From: Isoetes taiwanensis
Lineage: Eukaryota; Streptophyta; Lycopodiopsida; Isoetales; Isoetaceae
Assembly (NCBI GenBank): GCA_021234155.1
Contig: JAJEKV010000064.1
Location: 2,108,001-2,172,000 of the forward strand
Length of the DNA stretch: 64,000 nt
Direction of reading: 5' to 3'
Below, piece by piece: positions 22,636 to 33,850 of this stretch. Under the pieces are notes generated by a model. It was not told the DNA's origin. It saw only the letters and a program-made list of their open reading frames with translations, and did no database searches. Each line of letters opens with the position of its first letter. The stretch's first letter is position 1. A program made the position numbers and the translations under genes.

Positions 22636-23708
22636 CTGATCTATATATGTTCTTATGTTTCGAGCTTATCCGGCCGTCCGTTCGAGATCCGACGGCTCAC
22701 GTGGATTTGGGACGTATCCTACGGCCCAGATGGCCGGGGAGTTTACATATAATAGGTGTACCATGCTCCTACGGTCCAGATTGAGGGGACACATCCTACG
22801 GTCCATGTGGCTTTGGGAATTATATGTAATAGATCCTACGGCTCATATTGCTTTCATATGGTGAGATCTTGATCGTTGATCGAGTCTAAGATCCTAAGGC
22901 TCATATTGAATGCTCGTTCCTTAAGGAAAGGCTTTTAAAATTTTTTATGTTATTGGGGGGATTCGAACCCTGGTCCTCAACCTCCCAAACCCCCAACTCC
23001 AACCACTAGACCAAGCATTAATTCTATGAAGAATTTATGTTTCAAATATACTTAAGGGTAATGTTCTAATTAAGATAAAATAGACTATAATATTCTAGGA
23101 TGTTTTGAAAGTTTTAAAATATTCCAGAAAGTTGTAAAATGTTCTAGAAATTTCTAGAATGTAAGGGAATCCAGGAGAATTAAAGGGAATATAAGGAAAT
23201 CTCATAAATTGTAAGAGAATCTAGGAAAATATACAAGTCTAACGGAATCTCTTAAAATCTAATTGAATCTAAGGGAATCTTCATAATATCTAAGGGAATT
23301 TAAGAAAATCTTGATAAATCTTAGAGTTTTTTTAAGATTTTGCAAAGAGCGACAATAGAATGTTTTAAAATGTTTCATAATAAAGGTGTACAATATAAAT
23401 CTTGAAAAAAAAAATATTCTAGATGCTCAGGGCAAGCACCTCAGTCTAAAAATAGAAAATATTTTAAAAATGTTGCACAGATCCAAAATAGATTATTTTA
23501 GAAGGTTTTAAATGCTCATGGGTAAGCACCTCAATCAAAATAGAAAATTCTAAGACAACCTAGGGGAATCTTCATGAATGCTAAATATAATACATAGAAT
23601 GTTGAAGAATATAGAGGAATCACAAGAGAATCTCAGTAGAATCGTTGGTCACCGTAAGAACATGCTAAAACTGGAACAACGCGCCGTAGGACGTATTAAT
23701 TTTCTTGT
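22636..23708. mobile_element. 1.07 kb insertion inside the 5' LTR, Helitron-like or SINE-bearing
   Basis: Comparison with the 3' LTR delimits the insert to within a base. No target duplication longer than one base is seen. If placed between GTTA and T, the insert begins TCTGATC and ends CTTG, close to the Helitron rule (insertion between A and T, 5' TC, 3' CTRR). The final CTTG departs from CTRR and no good terminal hairpin is found. The left third has several TCCTACGGYYCA words, the middle a tRNA-like promoter, and the rest is degenerate GGGAATCTAAG repetition. Confidence 0.6.
22955..23016 (-). repeat. tRNA-like polymerase III promoter (SINE head)
   Basis: On the minus strand an A box TGGTCTAGTGG (23013-23003) is followed by a B box GGTTCGAATCC (22969-22959), both matching consensus. 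Flanking G/C runs could form an acceptor-like stem. No proper anticodon arm or full cloverleaf is convincing, so this is more likely the head of a tRNA-derived SINE or a decayed tRNA than a functional tRNA gene. Confidence 0.5.
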
Positions 23709-24045
23709 ATACATATGTTGGTCCCTAGGTCATAGGACCATTAAACCTAAGGATTAGAGGTTTAAGGGACAAGTGGCATAAGGAGACTCCAAGAGTCCAT
23801 ATGCATGCATGCATACATGTGGCGGCATGCCACAAGAGTAGGTACCCTATATAAGAGATCATGGATCTCAAGAAGGGGGGCCATGGAGAATCGTTCTGGG
23901 AACGGTTAGAGAACTGCACGATGTTGCAGTATTGATCCAGGGGATCAACACAAGTCTGGCGTGGGGAGTTCAAGGGACTCGAGGAGTGGGGAATCCAGGG
24001 GGTTCATGGTAGCCAAACTTGGCCCCTTCCATGGCATTGTAACAT

Positions 24046-24057
24046 TGGTATCAGAGC
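24046..24057 (+). promoter_or_regulatory. Primer-binding site, initiator tRNA-Met type
   Basis: TGGTATCAGAGC, one base after the end of the 5' LTR, is the standard plant LTR-retrotransposon primer-binding sequence for tRNA-Met(i). Confidence 0.9.
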
Positions 24058-25903
24058 CTAAGTTTGATGCTAGGTTCGAGGTCGCGGCCGCGCAGATTAA
24101 GAGAGCGAACTTGAGAGCAATTTACGGAGCATCCACGGCGCAAAGGTTTGGCCTTAGAATCGTTCTTCGGGTTCCCTGGGGACCCGAGAAGCCACCGTGA
24201 AATCGTTGTAGCAGTCTCTCGGGCAAGCAGGGCTTGCTAAATCATGTTTGGGGCTTGGAAAAACGGATTTTGCAAAACAGCTCGGTTTTGCGTTGAAAAT
24301 TCTACGAGCAGGGGCGTTTGGGGCGAAATGCTTACCCGCCAAATTTCGTGGTAATCCGAAGTCACCGGAAGCAGCGGGAGTGATGGATCCTGGCTGGCAC
24401 GGAATCACGACTTCGTGATTCTGAGATTTTCGATTCTGTGATTTTTTTGTTAAGGGTAACCAGGACCCATTATCAGCCCATTAAAGAAATCAGGGATTTT
24501 GTTCCCCTTTTATCAACCATTAAAAATTACAAGAAACTTATCGCGGCGGCCAAGGCCGCCGCGAACGTTTCTCTTCCCCAACTCGTCTATACATGCTAGA
24601 ACATGCAGAATTTGAACCTGCATTTTGTTGCCTTGTGTTCGCGGCCATGGAGCAGTATTTATAGGGCTCCTTAAACTACAGAGGTTAGAATCCCCATGCT
24701 CAAACATAGTTCAATTTTTGTATGTTCGGAACTTAGATTCTTTTTATTTAATGCAAAACATCTTATGTAACGAATATTGAAGATAATAATGTTATTTCAA
24801 GGCTCTCAAAATGAGGTTCAAATTTTGTGATTCAATTTGCCCGCATTAGTTAGAAGTGTGTTCAAAGAGTTTTGCTAGGATTTTATTTCATTGTTTGCAA
24901 TGCATGTGGAAGCTAAATTATGGAGGATATTGTATTGGCCTTTATAGCATTTGACATCATTATTTATCATCCACTATACGTCAAAGCTAGCTCATATGTG
25001 ATGTCATAATGTGGTTCACTCTAAGTAATACAGCAATGTTAGAGTTTCTATTTCTTGCCATAAGAGTTCTAGCCATATGACATATAATGTCAGGAGCGAA
25101 TGAGAATGTCAAGCATTAGCACTAAGTTCACATTTTTTGTTAATAACATTGTACCATGAAGAAAAACAATAGTACTTTGATTCTGGCGTGTCTAATTCTG
25201 GCCCAATTTTCCTACTTTAAATTGTTTAGTTTTTTTTTTTTTGTCCTGAACTTTAACAACTTATTTGTGCTGCTATTAATTGCGACATCAACTAATAGAA
25301 AACAAGTGGAAGTCTCTATTTTCATTTTCAAAATTAAACTGAATTGGCCATTGGGTTCACGTAAGTTCTTGATTTAGGTCACATATCAATGTGGCTACTC
25401 ATAAACGTGGTTGTCCAGTCAACAGGCCAATTATTTTTCTTATGACAACTTTGAAATTGTTTTTTTGTTGTCAATGTTTTCTATTCCTTTCTTGTTAGTG
25501 GTCCAATAGTGGACCAGATTCCTTTGCCGATAATTGCGCCACATCAAAGATATTATAAGAAAATAAGCCAATGGCCAATTCATAGTAAACATACTCCCAC
25601 GTGTTTTCTATTAGTTGAAGTGGCAATTAACAGCATTGGACCACATCAAGATATTGTCGTGAAGAAAATACGGAACCAATGGCCAATTCATAGTTGAAGT
25701 GGCAATTAATAGCTGTACAAATAAGTTGTAAAGTCTACAACAAAAACTGGAATTCAATTAAAGTAGGAAACATTTACAGTTCACTATCCACAAGATCTAG
25801 CATCCAAAATTAGGCATGCCAAAGTCAAAGAATTATTTTCTTCATTACATTTTCTGTAACATATAATTAGCATATGAATATTACGGCAGATCCTTACACG
25901 TAT
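24058..25903. other. Internal leader of the LTR element, non-coding
   Basis: No gag frame is readable. A GC-rich interrupted palindrome, CGCGGCGGCC-AA-GGCCGCCGCG, is at 24542-24563. On the minus strand a TATA-like CCCTATAAATAC lies near 24655-24666, possibly a promoter carried in with captured host DNA. From 25,500 to 25,710 two ~110 bp imperfect direct repeats share CCAATGGCCAATTCATAGT. Confidence 0.45.
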
Positions 25904-27718
25904 TCAAGGATCTGAATTTGGCTTGAGTTGTTCCTCTCCAATATCCTCTCCAATATCATCACCTACAATGTTTTTCCAGAACCAGTGCTTCCTCCATACA
26001 AAAATCATCTCCTCAATAGGCTTTGTTTCAGGCAGGAAAAGGTAGATAAACAGAGACATGATGACCACCAGACCGGCAAAAAATATGAAGATGCCATATT
26101 TCATTCCACAGAGCATAGCAAGGAAAGATTGTGCAATGAAAAATGTGAAGAGCAAATTTACTGAAACAGTGATACTTTGGCCTGCGGATCGTGTCTCTAG
26201 TGGAAATATTTCACTAGGAACTAACCATCCTAGAGGTCCCCATGACCAACCATATGCAGCAACGAAGAGACATATCAAGACTACCACAGGAACAGAATAG
26301 GCCTTGGGTAGCTCTTTCTCGCCACCAAATTTCAGTGCCAAAATGATGCTAATAATTACCTGTTAACAAAATCCAAGTAAAAGAAATATTAGTGTCAGTT
26401 GCTTTTAACGAGTTCAACTATTCACAAACTCCAACCATTTCTAGAAATCCCATACCTGACATATGATCATCTGAATACCAGCTTGAAAAAATAGAATTCT
26501 TCTTCCATATTTATCAACTGTGGCAATTGAAACTAGAGTAGCCAGTGTTATGGTAGCCCCTGTCATGACTGCAGAGTAAAGTGAAGCATTGTCACCAAAT
26601 CCTAGACTCTGAAACAGAACAGGAGCATAGAACAAAATTGTATTCATCCCTGTCAATTGCTGAAATGCATGGATGAAGATGCACATGACTAGTTGAGGAC
26701 GATTGCTTCTCTTCAAAATTGTTCTGAAGGGATTTTTGATAGCATTAGCAAGGTTGCTTGCTTCAACTATGTCCTCAAATTCAGCCTGCACGTTTTTCGT
26801 GCCACGGATCTTCTCTAAAATAGCTCTTCCTTTCTCAAAATGACCTCTTTCAATCAAACTGATAGGTGTCTCAGGAAGCATCAGGGCACCTAGCGTCATG
26901 AATAATGTTGGTGCCCCTGCTAAACCTAAAGACAGCCTCCATCCCCATGGTTTTATTCTAGCAGTTCCATAGTTGATAATATTGGCTGCAAATATTCCAA
27001 TGCAAGTAGCTGAAACATCAAATTTAGGGCTCCTCGGAGCTTTGCAGGTGCCATCTCTGATAAGTAAAGGGGCACTGCCTGAAAGTAGTTCAGGTTGAAA
27101 AGGTTACATTGAAAACTACGTCAGTTAAGCAAATAACCATGAAAGTAACTGTGCACAAATAAATCTTACTGTAGCATATTTTATAAAATGAACTAAGTGT
27201 AGCATGACTATGTAACATAGGCAAGAATTGAGTATATCATGTTGTATAACACAACAACATAAGCATAGTTTATTCTGTCACAAGGCTCACCTGATTACCA
27301 AAGCCAATTCCAACACCAAGCATGATGCGTCCAAGAATCAACATCTCCAAATTCTCTGCTCCAGCATTCAGTGCTGCCTCATATTTTAAGAACGTTTGTA
27401 TATCTCTAGTGACAGGAATTGTAAATTTTCTCAATGAACGACAACACTGTAATACTGTTCTAATAATTACCTAAGGCAATGATTCCGCTTCAAAAAAAAC
27501 GTTTCGATGAAATGGCTACTCCCGAAGAAAATCTGGTATGTAACATAGGCAAGAATTGAGTATATCATGTTGTATAACACAACAACATAAGCATAGTTTA
27601 TTCTGTCACAAGGCTCACCTGATTACCAAAGCCAATTCCAACACCAAGCATGATGCGTCCAAGAATCAACATCTCCAAATTCTCTGCTCCAGCATTCAGT
27701 GCTGCCTCATATTTCAAG
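25904..27718 (-). pseudogene. Sugar transport protein (STP/monosaccharide-H+ symporter) fragment, captured with introns
   Basis: The minus strand encodes the middle and C-terminal part of a plant sugar transporter of the major facilitator superfamily. Exons: 27291-27390 (LEMLILGRIMLGVGIGFGNQ), 26456-27078 (AVPLYLSEMAPAKLRGALN ... PETPISLIERG ... AFQQLTGMNTILFYAP ... DKYGRRILFF) and 25904-26360 ([20 protein letters not shown] ... [11 protein letters not shown], then the stop). Introns are GT-AG and placed as in STP genes. The N-terminal third, with the first membrane helices, is missing. A one- or four-base deletion near 27010 breaks the frame in MFQ-ATCIGIF, and the first readable exon is duplicated. 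It lies antisense inside the LTR retrotransposon, which explains why its introns survived. Confidence 0.85.
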
Positions 27719-27850
27719 AACGTTTGTATATCTCTAGTGACAGGAATTGTAAATTTTCTCAATGAACGACAACACTGTAATACTGTTCTAATAATTACCT
27801 AAGGCAATGAAATCAAAAAAAAAGTTTCGATGAAATGGCTACTCCCGAAG
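27209..27850. repeat. Tandem duplication (~328 bp) of one STP exon with flanking introns
   Basis: The block starting TATGTAACATAGGCAAGAAT occurs at 27209 and again at 27537. Both copies run through the exon encoding GRIMLGVGIGFGNQ and into ATGGCTACTCCCGAAG. The copies differ at very few positions, so the duplication is recent. The second exon copy is 27619-27718. Confidence 0.85.
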
Positions 27851-30800
27851 GAAATCTGGGCAGCAATGGCAACCCATTAGACTTAACTCGTGCACATTGA
27901 GTAATGATACAACAATCACAGCGTAAGTAATAAGATGTGGAGAACTATAGTCATCATGCCATGCCAGACATCAGAACCTTTTCGTTGTCTTCAAAGAAAG
28001 CTAAGGATCATGGTCTTTTGTGGAAAAAGGAAGCTCATAAATAAAATGGAAAACGTGTTCTTACCGAGATGAGAACCGAGCGACGTGGGAGAGCACGAGA
28101 GATGCAGGCAGAAGCTAAGGCGGAGGAAAAACGCCGGCAGAGCATGCCCATCTCTATGTTAAGCAGAGGATTTGACGGAGCGGATTCCTCCGAAGCCGAT
28201 AAGAACAAAAACGTGGCCTCATTGAAAATTTCTTCCCAAATATTTTCCCTCACGATTTTTTCCCTCACCCGGGAATCTAGAGCATCAAGGCATCGAATCT
28301 TGGTGTATATAAATTATATAAGAGTAGAAAGGGAAGGTTTTAATGGGTTGTTACTTACCTTAGTTAATATTTACGATTTTAGCTAATGTTGGTACTGAAC
28401 AAGGGCCAAGGGCACTTGTTGGTAGTACCAGCATTCTTGCAAACTGGGTTTGCTGAAAGGAAAATAGGTTGTAATATTGGTATAGCACTCCAAGAGTGTT
28501 AGGTGGTTTCGTCATGAGGAATCGGGGGCTCAGTAGTGGAACATAGACGAACTACATGGAGATGGGTCATACCCTGGAGCATGTGAATATGCTTAACATA
28601 AGACCCCTAGAGCTTTGAGTTTTTAAAATTAGTTGATTGATTTTGATATCCAGGATGATTCTTTTGAAGAGTGTCTTTACGTTCAAGGAACTAAGAGAAA
28701 TTATGCTTTAACAAAAAGCGTTATTGCCCTCAAAGATCCCTTTCAATGAGTGCATCATAGGGTGTCATGATGCGGGATCATGCCAGTTGGCGACACTACT
28801 TTGGATAGTGTGGCGTAAGTAGTCTGTCCAATGCGAATGTTGTTGCCCGTGATAACCACTTGATCTAGGATCATTGGCTCACTCTACTGGGTAGGGTGGT
28901 ACGAGGTTGCATGTTCCTTTAACCAATCCTTGTAGGGAATTGGTGACGGATATATTACTATTGACTCAAGGGGTCACTAGTGCACGACCTAGGGTTTGTG
29001 CTAGAAGTGCACAATATTTGGGAAATATTGTGGATACTAGTTCTTGATGAATGCTAGGACTTGGTTACTTGGAGGATTTGGGGTCCGTTAAGTGGACATC
29101 TTGGAAGCGAGCTTTTTTATTAGAACAGGAAGTCGACTAGTTCCTTGGAACATAATAACACTTGGGAATAACAACACTTGTGGTAAGTGTTGAGAATAAG
29201 ATCCTTGAATTCTAGGAAGGAATTTTGAAGGATTTAAAGGTTTTATGCCTCGTATGATATGCTTTCTTATAAGCACCAAGAAGGATCTTGGTTGCATAAA
29301 GGAAAGTGGCAATAAATTAACTTAGCTTGAAGTATTCCTTTGAAAAATTCCAAAGGAACATATACAATCTGCGATTGTTGGGTGAAGAAAATAACCTTCA
29401 TAGATGAACATCTACACATGGAATCTATAGTTTAAAGTACTATAGTTAGAGATGCTAGCTAACGCATCTAGAGAATACAAGTTGCAGTACTGATAAGGTT
29501 GATAACTTATCAGGTAGAAACTATAAGATAGTAATTGCAAAGCAACTTGTTAGTCATTTTAAGGGGTTCTTCTGGGAAGAGCACTTAAAATAAATAAAAA
29601 AGCAAACAGATTCAACTAGGATCATATGGATGCATGCAATAGATTATTGTAGCGTTTGTTAAACTGATTTCAGAGGGTGTCTCTGGAAAGATGCCAAGGA
29701 TGAATCAAGCTACAATATGATTGATTGGACTATCTAGTTCCATATGAACTCTACCTATGCTCAAACTAAGATACTGAGATTGGTTAGAAAATCTCAATAT
29801 CTCTTGTTTGGAAACAAGAATGTTAGTAGAGTTATATTCCTACATCTATATACAACTAGGAGTTGTGAATACATCTTATTGCCTAGTATGTTCAAGCGGG
29901 GCTTGGGGTAAAACATATGGGTCGCAATATATAAGCTGGGCTTGTATAGGTATTATGAGATGTATATTATGCCTTATAGCCATAGATTGGCAAAGCAGTG
30001 AATATGTGTTAGAACAAGTAGTCAAGGAAATTGACTTTATGGCACATAATTCAAACCAAATAATTATATCCTATCTATGAATTTCCCATTGATAAGAGTT
30101 ATTCACTTTCGAGAGAGGATCTCAGTAAGGGGCAAGCCGTATAAGAATAGTTTCAGCCTTTAAGAGTGTCTTGAGGTTGGAAATTTTGCTGGCTTGGCTG
30201 CCTATGGTTGAAAGTGTATTCTGGGAAATCAAAGCCCCATAAGAATCTCGAATGAAGTTCAAGTATGAGTTAGGGGTTAGTACAACGGGAAGCTTTTGAC
30301 GAGGTCAAGAAGCTGTGGTACTGGTGGACCAATTAAAGTTGCAGTTGACTTAGGTAAGTCATGTGATGCAACCATAAGGGTTGTGCTATTGAGCAAAGTC
30401 GAGAATGACTTGGGTTAGCTCTAAGCCAAAGCATGAAAAGCAAAGCTAGACACAACAAGAACCCCTAATGAGAGTTCTGGTATGGAAAACATGGTGGTAT
30501 CATTTAGGAAGTGGTGCAAACCAAGGTCCATGTAATTCTATAAGTTAGAGTTTGCAAGGCCAATTCTGTATTAACATCAAACACATATGTGTATGAATAG
30601 ATACTGATTGATGTATGGATGGAGCATAATGGTGCTTCACTTATGATGCAATGGTCCCTAGGAGATCGATGATGCCTATTGAAAAGATCATTTAGAGCTA
30701 ATAATAACAAAGTCTAGTGACTTACGTCGAGTGAGAGAGTAGTTCCTTGATGAGGAATCTACTAGAATCATGATCTTTAAGAGTCAATATGGCATGAGCA

Positions 30801-32162
30801 TCAAAGTACCCCACAAATTAAGCATGTAAGAGACCTGGAAGTGGTCTATGCCAATGCGTTGGTTGGGCTTGCAAATCAAATTTGGAATTGATGATGCATT
30901 ACTTGGGGTGTTAAGCTATGGAAGCCAACAAAGTCAAGAAGTAAGGTAGTTAGACCCGTTGGCTCTATAGAAAGTGTGTGAGCGTAGACTTAAAGGTCTT
31001 CTTGCTCAATCTTGCAAGGCAAGGTATTTGGGTTCTAGTGAGGTTTCACTAGGAACACCACCATACGGTAATTTAGGAATAGTCAAAACTCTTATAAGCA
31101 AGGCTTAGAGAGTGGACAAAAACTCCTATTAGTATATCATCCAAGCTGATAATAGATAAGTTCTATGTCAGGCTGTAAATTGGATGCATATGACTTTAAG
31201 AATTCACTTCCAAAAGCAAAGGATTGCTTGTTTTTTTTTGAAAGGGGGAGGAACAGGATTTCCTAGCTTATTCTACCCTAAGAAAAAGGGGTCACAAACT
31301 GGAATGTGAATGTGGAACCCAAAATTGTTGAGGAAAGGGTTTATCTAATAAAGATACGAAGGTTGTCAGACTTAGGAAGAATGTTTTCCTAGAGGAATGG
31401 CGTTATGCTGGCAGGGCCAGGCATGCCATGGAGACCTAAAAGGGCAGAGTCTGAACCATCACTACTTGTTATCAAAGTAGTATACATGAATATAAGGATT
31501 CTTGAGATGCTTGGCGGAAGAGAATCAACTATGGGAGTTGTGATAGAGAATCCAATTAGAATTCATGATTAGCCATAATTGGTGTACTGGGTATTTATAG
31601 AGCAAGGTCTCTAGAAATGCAAGGATTAACCTGGGGTTAATGTTGCAAAAATTCTCTGATAAATGATCAGAGTGTGAGTGGTACAATTATTAGAATCTTG
31701 TTTCTAATTAGATTTCTGGGGGAGTCTATGGTCATTACCACTGTATTGCTTATAAGAAGCAGGGTCTTTTGTAGCATAGTGTTCTTAGATCTGGGATCAA
31801 GAATATTGAATTCACATAGGTTAGTGAATTCACATGACTAGCATCAGGTACTTAGTTGCACTAAGTGTCAACCAAGGGATAAAGTGGGCCTCTGTTCTAG
31901 TCCAAAAAGTTGGTACACGCGTCATAAAGAACCTGGGGTTCTTGGCAGAAGAATAGACGCAAGGTTCAAAATAGGTATTATAATACTAGTGGCAAGGTAA
32001 GAACCTTGAGACCATTAGTTATAGATGTCCCAATATGTTGGACTCAGGAAGGGTCAATGAAGACAGCATATGAGTTGAGTTAGAACTTATGAATGGATTA
32101 GAAGTGCGCCCTATTCTGCATAAGTCAACTCAAAAAAGCAATATTGTCCAAAGATTGTGACA
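27851..32162. other. Internal region of the LTR element, decayed, no readable gene
   Basis: Over 4 kb of sequence without a convincing frame. It has the purine-biased texture of a rotted retrotransposon internal region. I could not place reverse transcriptase or integrase motifs. The part nearest 28,000-28,400 may still belong to the captured sugar-transporter locus (an upstream region with GGCAGAAGCTAAGGCGGAGG). Confidence 0.35.
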
Positions 32163-32335
32163 GTACTCCTAGCCCTTAGCTCTGAGGTAACTCCTGAGGC
32201 GATTCTAGACACTCGCATTCGGAGGCTGTGCAATAAGAGTATTGCAGAGTACTAGATCTTGTGGCGAGATCAGTCACTTCCCAAGGCCACATGGGAAAGT
32301 GAAGTGTACATGCAGCCAAATCCTCATCTGACTCA
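32163..32335 (+). pseudogene. Ty3/Gypsy pol C-terminal remnant
   Basis: The translation reads PEAILDTRIRRLCNKSIAEY, a stop, then ILWRDQSLPKATWESEV and ends NPHL. This is the C-terminal pattern of plant Gypsy polyproteins (PxxILDxR..., then a chromodomain-like VxWRxxxxEEATWE..., then P-x-L). It identifies the parent lineage; the internal stop shows it is not functional. Confidence 0.65.
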
Positions 32336-32453
32336 AAATCCCTTGATAACACGGAAGGATTAGTGGAGTCAATATGAGGTCAGTTATAAAACTAAAGAAT
32401 TAGAGACTTGCATCAGGGATGGCAAGTAGGACGTCCGCTAAAGAATGAGCTAT

Positions 32454-32662
32454 GAAACCATGATCACAGGGTGATCCAGGGAACGGGTTTCGGAAGGGAC
32501 TAGAGGATGAAACCATGATCACAGGGTGATCCAGGGAACGGGTTTCTGAAGGGACGAGAAGACAAAACCATGATCACGAGGTGATTTAGGGAAAGGGTTT
32601 CAAATGGACTAGATGGTGAAACCATGGTCACCGGGTGACCCAAGGAATGAGTTTCAAGATAC
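32454..32662. repeat. Four ~55 bp tandem repeats with GATCAC..GTGATC palindromes
   Basis: Units beginning GAAACCATGATCACAGGGTG start near 32454, 32509, 32564 and 32618. Each contains the symmetric core GATCAC-AGG-GTGATC (last copy GGTCACCGGGTGACC, with compensating changes that keep the symmetry). They sit just upstream of the polypurine tract. Confidence 0.75.
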
Positions 32663-32696
32663 ACATACTCCCATGATCCTTGGGGACCAAGGATTT

Positions 32697-32709
32697 GAAG
32701 GGGGGAGGT
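32697..32709 (+). promoter_or_regulatory. Polypurine tract
   Basis: GAAGGGGGGAGGT immediately precedes the 3' LTR start (TGTTAC at 32711), the expected plus-strand primer site of a retrotransposon. Confidence 0.85.
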
Positions 32710-32710
32710 A

Positions 32711-33084
32711 TGTTACGAACATAGGTTAGGCCCTAAGTCATATGTTATATACATATGTTGGTCCCTAGGTCATAGGACCATTAAACCTAAGGATTAGAGG
32801 TTTAAGGGACAAGTGGCATAAGGAGACTCCAAGAGTCCATATGCATGCATGCATACATGTGGCGGCATGCCACAAGAGTAGGTACCCTATATAAGAGATC
32901 ATGGATCTCAAGAAGGGGGGCCATGGAGAATCGTTCTGGGAACGATTAGAGAACTGCACGATGTTGCAGTATTGATCCAGGGGATCAACACAAGTCTGGC
33001 GTGGGGAGTTCAAGGGACTCGAGGAGTGGGGAATCCAGGGGGTTCATGGTAGCCAAACTTGGCCCCTTCCATGGCATTGTAACA
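32711..33084 (+). repeat. 3' LTR (374 bp)
   Basis: It begins TGTTACGAACATAGG and ends GGCATTGTAACA. It differs from the 5' LTR only by C for T near 32733 and A for G near 32944, apart from the insertion in the 5' copy. It is followed by the second ATGTA at 33085-33089. Confidence 0.95.
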
Positions 33085-33850
33085 ATGTAGGCAAAACTAT
33101 TAAGCGGGCGGGGCTATAAATTATCCCCATTCTGATTAGCCTCACTAATAGGGCACTTCAAGACGGCTTTCCTTTGCAATAAGCTACCAGCAGAGTGATT
33201 CCAATTCATAAGGAAAGTGATCTCCATTATCCCTCCAACTACTACATAATCATGGCCAGCTCTTGTTGGCAAGGATTTGGCCTAAATTCTTGAGCAGTTT
33301 TTGATGACATGGTCAGAGGAAAAGCGCCCTAACATAGACAGGATTCAAGCCTACACAATCAATCATACTTTTACCATGTGGGCTTGATAGAGGACAACAA
33401 AGACAAACAACAATATTTGTAGTGCTGCTTTATAAATTTTGAAAAGGCTTTTGACACGGTACCTAAGAAGAATGGAAAGATTAATACAGTTGTAAGCCCC
33501 CCAAGTATTGCAAAACATAGTGTACAGATTATGTGCAAGATGCTCAGCTCAAATGCCACCTTCAGGCCAGCTTGTCAACAGTAGTGTTGGAGGATATCCA
33601 CTCTCTTCCATGCTCTTTGGACTAAACATTGATTAGCTTGAGGATTGATTTGCTCAACATGGAGGTTGAGGGGATCGCCTAGTTCACTATCATCCGATTG
33701 ATGATATATGCCGATGATATGGATCTATTAGCTTACACTCCCGCCAATATGTAACAACATCTCAATGCATTCACCAGTTTTTGCTAGGAAATTCAAATGC
33801 GCATCAATTATGCGAAGACCGAGGTTCTTTTCACATCGTTGTGCATATAC
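33085..33850 (+). pseudogene. LINE 3' part, reverse transcriptase remnant
   Basis: This is the continuation of the LINE split at 22597. Readable pieces: RVIPIHKESDLHYPSNY (family: VIPIHKKGD..NY), INFEKAFDTVP (RT motif, usually DFEKAFD) and MIYADDMDLLAY (the catalytic YADD box, intact in this fragment), followed by NYAKTEVLFTS. The order and spacing are those of a non-LTR retrotransposon RT. Multiple stops and frameshifts make it dead. The RT frame crosses the LTR insertion site, so both halves are one element. Confidence 0.75.

Larger units (their letters stand above)
22598..24044 (+). repeat. 5' LTR, split by a 1.07 kb insertion
   Basis: It matches the 374-bp 3' LTR at 22598-22635 and again from 23709 to 24044. 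The LTR contains a TATA-like CTATATAAG near 23848, about 200 bases before its end, a probable promoter. An 82-codon minus-strand frame is present identically in both LTRs and is a by-product of the repeat, not a gene. Confidence 0.9.
22598..33084 (+). mobile_element. LTR retrotransposon (Ty3/Gypsy-derived, non-autonomous) carrying a sugar-transporter fragment
   Basis: The element is 10.5 kb. It has LTRs beginning TGTTAC and ending GTAACA, target duplication ATGTA, a primer-binding site complementary to initiator tRNA-Met at 24046 and a polypurine tract at 32697-32709. The only pol remnant I can read is a Gypsy-type C-terminal piece at 32163-32335. The LTRs differ at two positions over 374 shared bases, so the last insertion is recent. 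Even so, no intact gag or pol exists and a host-gene fragment sits inside in antisense, so it was presumably mobilised by an active relative. It inserted into the LINE at 21.3-33.8 kb. Confidence 0.9.

Noticed and set aside
22955-23016. Functional tRNA gene on the minus strand
   Set aside because: A and B boxes are good but no convincing anticodon arm or complete acceptor stem; a SINE head or relic fits better.
23725-33013. Identical 82-codon minus-strand frames at 23725-23973 and 32765-33013
   Set aside because: They lie wholly within the two LTRs and are identical because the LTRs are. No recognisable protein.
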